Assembly (NCBI RefSeq): GCF_010500895.1
Contig: NZ_JAAAWO010000004.1
Coordinates: 282,267-346,266 of the forward strand
Direction: 5' to 3'
Source: Alteromonas genovensis
GTDB taxonomy: Bacteria > Pseudomonadota > Gammaproteobacteria > Enterobacterales > Alteromonadaceae
Length of the DNA stretch: 64,000 nt
Below are positions 63,954-64,000 of this stretch, piece after piece (positions within the stretch are counted from its first letter, which is position 1; the number at the start of each line of letters is the position of its first letter). The position numbers were made by a program, and so were the translations under genes. The notes beneath the pieces were generated by a model. The model ran no database searches and was not told where the DNA came from. It saw only the letters and a list, made by a program, of their open reading frames with translations.

Positions 63954-64000
63954 TGCAGCGACACCAACGAAGAGAAGTGCAAGACTGGCTCAATTTATTT
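63954..64000 (+). CDS. Partial gene, possible IS66-type TnpA
   Basis: ATG at 63954 follows AAGGAGAATACCC and gives MQRHQRREVQDWLNLF before the edge. The start and its position after an IS-like end fit the small IS66 accessory protein, but 16 residues are too few to be sure. Confidence 0.4.

Noticed and set aside
1..64000. CRISPR array, Cas genes, retron reverse transcriptase or prophage structural genes
   Set aside because: No regularly spaced repeats of 25-40 bp and no such proteins were seen among the reading frames.

Overview
The window looks like the chromosome of a marine gammaproteobacterium close to Alteromonas. The support is family-level: the conserved blocks fkpA, greB-tex, bioH/comF, nfuA, a ctaCDGE-surf1-ctaAB-sco cytochrome oxidase cluster and lexA, together with protein sequences of Alteromonadales type. 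No 16S rRNA gene is present, so the genus is an inference.

Bases 1-27.5 kb are ordinary core genome. They hold a possible slyX start, a WD40 lipoprotein, fkpA, greB, tex, a SprA-like and a flagellar-like protein, bioH facing comF, an M14 peptidase, nfuA under an IscR-type operator, a racemase, a VOC protein, dinF, a secreted deacetylase, and the whole aa3-type oxidase with its haem A and copper assembly genes on the minus strand. lexA follows with two SOS boxes.

From 27.6 kb onward the window is an accessory region of lower GC. An HNH-nuclease lipoprotein gene (27958-30357) is split exactly by a 1.62-kb transposase-less element with terminal inverted repeats and an 8-bp target duplication. 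Its cargo is a small gene and a MAPEG gene with integron-like palindromes. Next come a PHP/SMC-like TrlF ATPase, a YaaW-like membrane protein, tiny acidic or Asn-rich genes, an IS21-family element, an HTH protein and a COG2958/HrgA-like protein.

The most unusual block is a tight six-gene operon (40805-46530). It encodes a secreted ComEC-type metallo-beta-lactamase, a polytopic membrane/coiled-coil protein, a membrane-anchored VWA-like protein, a ZorA/MotA-like channel with a long coiled-coil tail, a ZorB/MotB-like partner with Glu in place of the usual Asp, and a small basic protein. It resembles the motor part of Zorya without ZorC, ZorD or ZorE, and may be an undescribed stator-based system. 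A possible degenerate FtsZ-like protein lies 1 kb further on (47405-48043).

From 49.6 to 54.9 kb there is a Tn7-like transposition module, tnsA-tnsB-tnsC-tniQ. Downstream, 55-63.5 kb is a mosaic of promoterless-looking small genes separated by attC-like sites (best at 56949-57025, 61695-61821 and 62675-62735) with no integrase in the window, that is, a CALIN-like cassette cluster. Its genes include a YfbU pair, a DUF4062-like protein and two HEPN-motif proteins, a set that suggests defence functions. The cluster is bracketed by a 210-bp inverted repeat (55601-55812 / 62749-62961), and each copy carries a differently broken copy of one small gene. The window ends in the start of another probable insertion sequence.
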